The position numbers and the translations under genes are program-made. DNA of 64,000 nucleotides. It comes from Pseudobutyrivibrio ruminis. Its GTDB lineage: Bacteria > Bacillota > Clostridia > Lachnospirales > Lachnospiraceae. Below are positions 60,505 through 64,000 of the stretch, piece by piece (within the stretch, counting starts at the first letter, position 1; every line of letters starts with the position of its first letter). Where the stretch lies: the NCBI RefSeq assembly GCF_015057245.1, contig NZ_SVET01000003.1, forward strand, positions 170,677 to 234,676. Reading direction: 5' to 3'. The notes below the pieces were generated by a model that made no database searches, was not told the origin of the DNA, and was given only the letters and a program-made list of their open reading frames with translations.

Positions 60505-61326
60505 ATGTCAAAATCATTTATGTCTATTGGTGAATACGCCAAAATGGTAGGGGTATCCCCTGAATATCTCAAGTTCTACGATAAAAAGAATTTAATAAAA
60601 CCTATATGGAAGGATGACAGAGCCTACAGATATTATGCTGATTTTCAAATCATCCATTTTATTGAGCTACAACAGTTAAATAACATGGGGATATCACTGG
60701 AGGATGCAAAATCAATTATTGATACATCAAGTCTTGAAGAACGTCTTGATGTCTATAAAAATGCTCTTCAAGCCAAACGCGAAGAAATCATTAATTTACT
60801 GTTTTTAATGAATCAAATTGATGACACCACTTCTGCTCTAGATAGAATTAAAAACAAAGAAAGCTGGCGCATAGAAGAATTACCATTGTCCTATTTTACA
60901 TTTATTGATTTTGATAAACGAAAACAAGGAAGAGATTCTGCTATTTGGAAAGACAACTTTAGTATGAATGCCACCCAATATGTCAAAATGCAAGATTCTT
61001 CAGCATACCAATTAGAACCTGGAAAATTCGAAAGAATGTGGGGTGCAATCCAACCAGATTTAACAGAACAAATTTCCACTGACGATAAACAAACAATAAT
61101 TCCTGTTGGCAATTGTAAATGTTTTGTATATGAATATAGTATTCCTACAGAATACGACGATGAGGGCAAACTCTGTGAAAAGATTTGGGATTTGTCACTT
61201 CCTCTAACAATCATGAAAGAAAAAAATATTAAGCATAAAGGAGAATTCTTCCAGAAACGTCTATGTACCACTCATGAACCTGAGGGTGAATTTCTTCATG
61301 TGCAAACAATAGCGCCTATCTATTGA
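60505..61326 (+). CDS. MerR-family regulator with effector-binding domain
   Basis: A 273-residue regulator. The MerR winged helix is at residues 1-70 (SIGEYAKMVGVSPEYLKFYDKKNL and DLI-type YYADFQIIHFIELQQLNNMG). A coiled-coil follows, then a GyrI-like effector domain (about 110-273). It likely activates the divergent esterase gene through the 19-bp-spacer promoter, and may be a drug- or lipid-sensing member. A terminator follows it, with the stop codon in its loop. Confidence 0.9.
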   Translation: MSKSFMSIGEYAKMVGVSPEYLKFYDKKNLIKPIWKDDRAYRYYADFQIIHFIELQQLNNMGISLEDAKSIIDTSSLEERLDVYKNALQAKREEIINLLFLMNQIDDTTSALDRIKNKESWRIEELPLSYFTFIDFDKRKQGRDSAIWKDNFSMNATQYVKMQDSSAYQLEPGKFERMWGAIQPDLTEQISTDDKQTIIPVGNCKCFVYEYSIPTEYDDEGKLCEKIWDLSLPLTIMKEKNIKHKGEFFQKRLCTTHEPEGEFLHVQTIAPIY

Positions 61327-61340
61327 TAGACGCTATTGTT
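61305..61340 (+). terminator. Terminator of the MerR-family gene
   Basis: AACAATAGCG and CGCTATTGTT plus the inner CTATC/GATAG form the stem, with TATT in the loop and TACATTTTTT following. The stop codon lies in the loop. Confidence 0.85.
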
Positions 61341-61804
61341 TACATTTTTTCCAATTTCATATAAGCCACAGCACCGTTTTGTTCCATGGTCTTTAGTTCC
61401 GTATAATAGAATTTATCATTATGAGCTTCTATTGCATCCATAAGAAGATTCACTTTGTAGCCCTTTTCTAATGCATCCATAACTGTTCTAGATACACAGC
61501 ACCTTCCATCAACTCCAACAACATTTATAGTTTCAACCTTCATTTTGTTAAGAAACAATTCAAAGTCAGCATTAGAAAAAGCACTAGGTAATCTTTTCTT
61601 AAATATACAATCCGATTCAATTAATAGTCCTTCGGCTAAATCAAAATTATCATCCTTGCCACTTCTTCCTGTATTTCTAACATAAACTACAGGAATATCT
61701 TTTTTTATTGCCTCAGCTATTCTATTATTTACCCTCTCAACCAAATCTGGTTTATAGTTCTTTAAATATCGTTGTTGTACATCAATAACAAGTAATATTT
61801 TCAT
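61340..61804 (-). CDS. Isochorismatase-family cysteine hydrolase
   Basis: A 154-residue hydrolase with the catalytic triad Asp in LLVIDVQQRYL (residue 8), Lys near ESDCIFKKRLPSAF, and Cys in GVDGRCCVSRTVMDALEKGY. The family removes or hydrolyses small amide or ester groups, such as nicotinamide. It is shorter than most members. Substrate unknown. It converges with the MerR gene. Confidence 0.88.
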   Translation of the reverse strand: MKILLVIDVQQRYLKNYKPDLVERVNNRIAEAIKKDIPVVYVRNTGRSGKDDNFDLAEGLLIESDCIFKKRLPSAFSNADFELFLNKMKVETINVVGVDGRCCVSRTVMDALEKGYKVNLLMDAIEAHNDKFYYTELKTMEQNGAVAYMKLEKM

Positions 61805-62043
61805 AAACCACCTACATTAAGCATTTCTCCCTACATATCTACTATCCAAAGTATATCATAGTGCTTTAATAAAATGGGACTTAATTAAGTCCCCTGAGGT
61901 TAGTTGTAACTAATTTTTGTTCTGTTTTTTCATAAAAATTTCATTAATGTTCGGGATTGAAAAACACTTCTTTAGGGTGTATCATCTGATTACAAAAAGC
62001 AAACATATTTTCGGAAATTATGTTCGATAAATGGAGAATTATT

Positions 62044-62679
62044 ATGTGTACAAGATATGCTTTAGAAAAAAGCCTTACAGGATTAAAAGATATTATTGAA
62101 ATAGCAGAGCGTTCTTCTCTCACAACAAAGTTTATCGATACCCATGCCAAGCCACTTATCACTGACGGCGAAGTACGTCCAACTGATATCGTTCCCGTTA
62201 TAGCTCCTAATTCAAAGGGAGCGCGAAGTGTCTTTCCAATGCAATGGGGGTTCATCGGCAGAGATAATAAACGATCAATCTTCAATGCTCGCTACGAAAC
62301 TGCCAGCATAAAGCCCACTTTCAAAGAAGCCTGGCGAACTCACAGATGTATTATTCCAGCATCATACTATTTTGAATGGGAACATTTTAGAAACCCAGAT
62401 GGTCGAGTCAAAACTGGAGACAAATACGCAATACAGCCAAATGGTTCTACTATCACCTGGCTTTGCGGTTTATATAATATTGAAAATGGATATCCAGTAT
62501 TCGTTATTCTTACAAAAGAACCAACAGAAAATCTTAAGCAAATACATGACAGAATGCCCTTAATGCTACCTGAAAATAAAATTGATGAATGGATAAATCC
62601 TTCCTCAAGTCCTGAAGAATTAATTCCTTATGCATTATCAGATGTTGTTGCAGAGAAAATACTATTAAGTCGTTATTAG
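62044..62679 (+). CDS. HMCES/YedK-family abasic-site DNA-protein crosslinker
   Basis: A protein of about 211 residues whose ATG at 62044 puts Cys at position 2 (MCTRYAL), the residue that crosslinks to abasic sites after removal of Met. Other family motifs are NARYETA near 83, CIIPASYYFEWEH near 100, HDRMPLMLPE near 172. It protects single-stranded DNA at abasic sites. The longer frame from 62020 would put the Cys internal and is unlikely. Confidence 0.92.
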   Translation: MCTRYALEKSLTGLKDIIEIAERSSLTTKFIDTHAKPLITDGEVRPTDIVPVIAPNSKGARSVFPMQWGFIGRDNKRSIFNARYETASIKPTFKEAWRTHRCIIPASYYFEWEHFRNPDGRVKTGDKYAIQPNGSTITWLCGLYNIENGYPVFVILTKEPTENLKQIHDRMPLMLPENKIDEWINPSSSPEELIPYALSDVVAEKILLSRY

Positions 62680-62777
62680 ACTTATCCTCTCTTTGATGGG
62701 AGTAAATATGGACACCTTCATAAGTTACTATATACACAGTTAATACAGTAAATAGCAACATATACGGAGGTGTTTTT

Positions 62778-62879
62778 ATGAAAGGATACATTATTGACGC
62801 AGGATATATGGGATATGTTGATGGCGAATACGAGTTATTTGCTACAGAGGACGATTATTTAGAATACATAGCTGCATAA
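62778..62879 (+). CDS. 33-residue protein
   Basis: A tiny frame with a strong GGAGG seven bases upstream: MKGYIIDAGYMGYVDGEYEL then ATEDDYLEYIAA. It is acidic and tyrosine-rich. Small proteins of this sort occur in Lachnospiraceae; the family name is not known to me and the function is unknown. It lies between the HMCES gene and the HAD-like gene, all rightward. Confidence 0.65.
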   Translation: MKGYIIDAGYMGYVDGEYELFATEDDYLEYIAA

Positions 62880-62914
62880 TCTCATATACAAATACAAACA
62901 TGGAGAGAAAGCCT

Positions 62915-63253
62915 ATGGAACTTGCAAATCAAATCATTGCAGTAGATTTCGATAATACACTATGTTTCAGTGATTGGCCTAATCTAGGCAAGCCTAATCT
63001 ACCGCTAATACAATACCTAAAAAAACAAAAAGCATCCGGAAGCAAAATCATTCTTTGGACCTGTCGCGCTGGCAAGCCTCTTGAAGATGCTACTGACTGG
63101 TGTAAAAAGCACGGCCTTATTTTTGATGCAATCAATGATAACCTTCCAGAAATAGTTGAGCTTTACGGAAATAACAGTAGAAAAATAACTTGTGACATCT
63201 ACATCGACGATAGAAATATGAAAATAGAAGAATTGCTTACAGCTAATAGCTAA
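62915..63253 (+). CDS. HAD-like hydrolase, small
   Basis: A protein of about 112 residues. The HAD motif I is AVDFDNTLCFSDWP near residue 9, motif II ILWTCRAGKPLEDA near 48, and motif IV-like DIYIDDRNMK near 93. It is small and has no cap domain, like the BT0820-type HAD group. I start it at 62915, with GGAGAG seven bases upstream, rather than at the ATG at 62900. Substrate unknown; a terminator follows. Confidence 0.85.
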   Translation: MELANQIIAVDFDNTLCFSDWPNLGKPNLPLIQYLKKQKASGSKIILWTCRAGKPLEDATDWCKKHGLIFDAINDNLPEIVELYGNNSRKITCDIYIDDRNMKIEELLTANS

Positions 63254-63289
63254 AAAAAAGACTTTGGAATTATCCAAAGTCTTTTTTAG
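63253..63289. terminator. Bidirectional terminator between the HAD gene and the tRNA cluster
   Basis: AGACTTTGGA and TCCAAAGTCT pair around ATTA, with A8 on the left and T6 on the right. It ends both the rightward HAD gene and the leftward tRNA operon. Confidence 0.92.
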
Positions 63290-63363
63290 CGTGCGTGAGA
63301 AGATTCGAACTCCCGACACCTTGGTCCGTAGCCAAGTGCTCTATCCAGCTGAGCTACACACAC
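63290..63363 (-). tRNA. tRNA-Arg(ACG)
   Basis: A 74-base cloverleaf on the minus strand. Acceptor GTGTGTG pairs with CACGCAC; the anticodon loop reads CTACGGA, giving ACG. The T-arm GTTCGAATC-type core is present. CCA is not encoded. Confidence 0.95.
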
Positions 63364-63374
63364 ATAATAAAAAG

Positions 63375-63448
63375 TAGCGAGAGGGGGATTCGAACCCTCG
63401 ACACCGCGGGTATGAACCGCGTGCTCTAGCCAACTGAGCTATCTCGCC
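63375..63448 (-). tRNA. tRNA-Met(CAT), elongator-type
   Basis: A 74-base cloverleaf, acceptor GGCGAGA with TCTCGCT (G-U first pair), anticodon loop TTCATAC, giving CAT. The first-pair and D-arm suggest an elongator type, not an initiator. CCA is not encoded. Confidence 0.93.
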
Positions 63449-63457
63449 ATATTAAAA

Positions 63458-63530
63458 TGCGCGATCAGGGGTTCGAACCCTGGACACCCTGATTAAGAGT
63501 CAGGTGCTCTGCCAGCTGAGCTAATCGCGC
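63458..63530 (-). tRNA. tRNA-Lys(CTT)
   Basis: A 73-base cloverleaf, acceptor GCGCGAT with ATCGCGC, anticodon loop CTCTTAA giving CTT. CCA is not encoded. Confidence 0.95.
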
Positions 63531-63546
63531 ATGATATTAATGTAAG

Positions 63547-63617
63547 AGCGGGTGATGGGAATCGAACCCACGTATTCAGCTTGGAAGGCTGATGTTCTAC
63601 CATTGAACCACACCCGC
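63547..63617 (-). tRNA. tRNA-Gly(TCC)
   Basis: A 71-base cloverleaf, acceptor GCGGGTG with CACCCGC, anticodon loop CTTCCAA giving TCC, short D-loop as is usual for tRNA-Gly. CCA is not encoded. Confidence 0.95.
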
Positions 63618-63631
63618 AAATATTCAATTAG

Positions 63632-63706
63632 TCGGGGTGACAGGATTCGAACCTGCGACCCCCTGGTCCCAAACCAGGTGCTCTAGCCAAACTGAGCCAC
63701 ACCCCG
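63632..63706 (-). tRNA. tRNA-Pro(TGG)
   Basis: A 75-base cloverleaf, acceptor CGGGGTG with CACCCCG, anticodon loop TTTGGGA giving TGG. CCA is not encoded. Confidence 0.95.
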
Positions 63707-63721
63707 ATGTTTTAGGATAAG

Positions 63722-63794
63722 CTCCCCAAGTAGGACTCGAACCTACGACAACTCGGTTAACAGCCGAGTGCTCTACCAACTGAGCTATTGAGGA
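63722..63794 (-). tRNA. tRNA-Asn(GTT)
   Basis: A 73-base cloverleaf, acceptor TCCTCAA with TTGGGGA, anticodon loop CTGTTAA giving GTT. CCA is not encoded. Confidence 0.95.
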
Positions 63795-63798
63795 ATAA

Positions 63799-63871
63799 TG
63801 GAGACGGAGAGATTCGAACTCTTGACCCCCTGCTTGCAAGGCAGGTGCTCTCCCAACTGAGCTACGCCCCC
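63799..63871 (-). tRNA. tRNA-Ala(TGC)
   Basis: A 73-base cloverleaf, acceptor GGGGGCG with CGTCTCC, anticodon loop CTTGCAA giving TGC. First of the leftward tRNA series, 25 bases after a terminator-like hairpin. CCA is not encoded. Confidence 0.95.
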
Positions 63872-63890
63872 AAATAGTGGTTTCTCTACG

Positions 63891-63913
63891 AAAAAAGCAA
63901 GCTCTTGCTTGCT
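63891..63913 (-). terminator. Terminator-like hairpin between 23S rRNA and the tRNAs
   Basis: On the minus strand AGCAAGC and GCTTGCT pair around AAGA and are followed by T5. It lies 62 bases after the 23S end and 19 bases before tRNA-Ala. TTGCTA upstream (near 63925-63930) could pair with TAGCAA instead, so an alternative fold is possible. Confidence 0.75.
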
Positions 63914-63975
63914 ACTTCTCTTATAGCAACCTCAAAACTTCACACAGTATTCCGATACTACATATCTTCTTTTTA

Positions 63976-64000
63976 GAATAAACCTTCGATCTATTAGTAT
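63976..64000 (-). rRNA. 23S ribosomal RNA, extreme 3' end
   Basis: On the minus strand the window edge reads ATACTAATAGATCGAAGG, matching the conserved 3' end of bacterial 23S rRNA (ACTAATAGGTCGAGGG in clostridia). Only about 25 bases are inside the window; the exact 3' end is estimated from the family pattern. No 5S rRNA follows between here and the tRNAs. Confidence 0.85.

Overview
The window is a low-GC Firmicutes chromosome segment, most likely from a Lachnospiraceae relative of Butyrivibrio, Pseudobutyrivibrio or Roseburia. I infer this from AT-rich DNA, strong AGGAGG ribosome sites with occasional TTG starts, GH25 lysozymes with choline/glucan-binding-type repeats, DUF5685, DUF4250 and DUF6472 family proteins, a flagellin lysine methylase, and a tRNA cluster without encoded CCA ends. 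It is mostly ordinary vertical chromosome: I see no prophage, insertion sequence or CRISPR array.

Layout. 1-2.7 kb: the start of a sodium/solute symporter and a polar amino acid ABC transporter. 2.8-4.8 kb: a MocR-type regulator divergent from an ECF-transporter S component. 4.8-7.5 kb: aspS, a cysteine-rich Fur-family regulator and a DtxR-family regulator. 7.8-9.7 kb: a zinc-ribbon membrane protein, a DUF5685 protein and a J-domain protein. 9.8-18.8 kb: a large leftward metalloenzyme cluster (below). 19-25 kb: udk, yitT, pepT, an HPr-like protein, ychF, an acetyltransferase, a phased 52-bp repeat array and a hydrolase. 25.3-30.2 kb: an ABC exporter with a NarL-type two-component system. 30.2-37.6 kb: a GH25 lysozyme, a LysR regulator, an old-yellow-enzyme-type oxidoreductase, def and priA. 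37.7-39.1 kb: pyrBI. 39.2-52.7 kb: cell-wall enzymes, hisC, hslO, recJ, pta and capA. 52.8-58.6 kb: chemoreceptor, FIST and FIST-GGDEF signalling proteins, a phosphatase and fliB. 58.7-63.3 kb: a secreted esterase with a MerR regulator, then small housekeeping genes. 63.3-64 kb: seven tRNAs and the 3' end of a 23S rRNA.

The most interesting part is 9.8-18.8 kb. In transcription order it encodes a CooC-type nickel-insertion ATPase, two subunits of the 2-hydroxyacyl-CoA dehydratase/benzoyl-CoA reductase superfamily, their ATP-dependent activase, an unannotated 52-residue membrane protein, a short protein resembling the middle domain of acetyl-CoA synthase but lacking the active-site domain, a 960-residue iron-sulfur flavoprotein able to draw electrons from NAD(P)H, and HypA. 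The genes are translationally coupled in places (TAATG overlaps). Nickel-maturation factors beside a radical-type Fe-S reductase, with no hydrogenase or CO dehydrogenase in view, suggest an uncharacterised low-potential redox enzyme. The gaps between these genes are filled by long hairpin repeats whose arms differ in sequence but keep pairing.

Other regulatory DNA stands out: a MerR-type promoter with an exactly 19-bp spacer before the esterase, twin spaced inverted repeats before the amino acid ABC transporter, a DtxR-like operator before the dtxR gene, palindromes before the ABC/two-component operon, and a five-unit repeat array phased at 52 bp. Functions are assigned from motifs and remembered family knowledge; no database search was possible.
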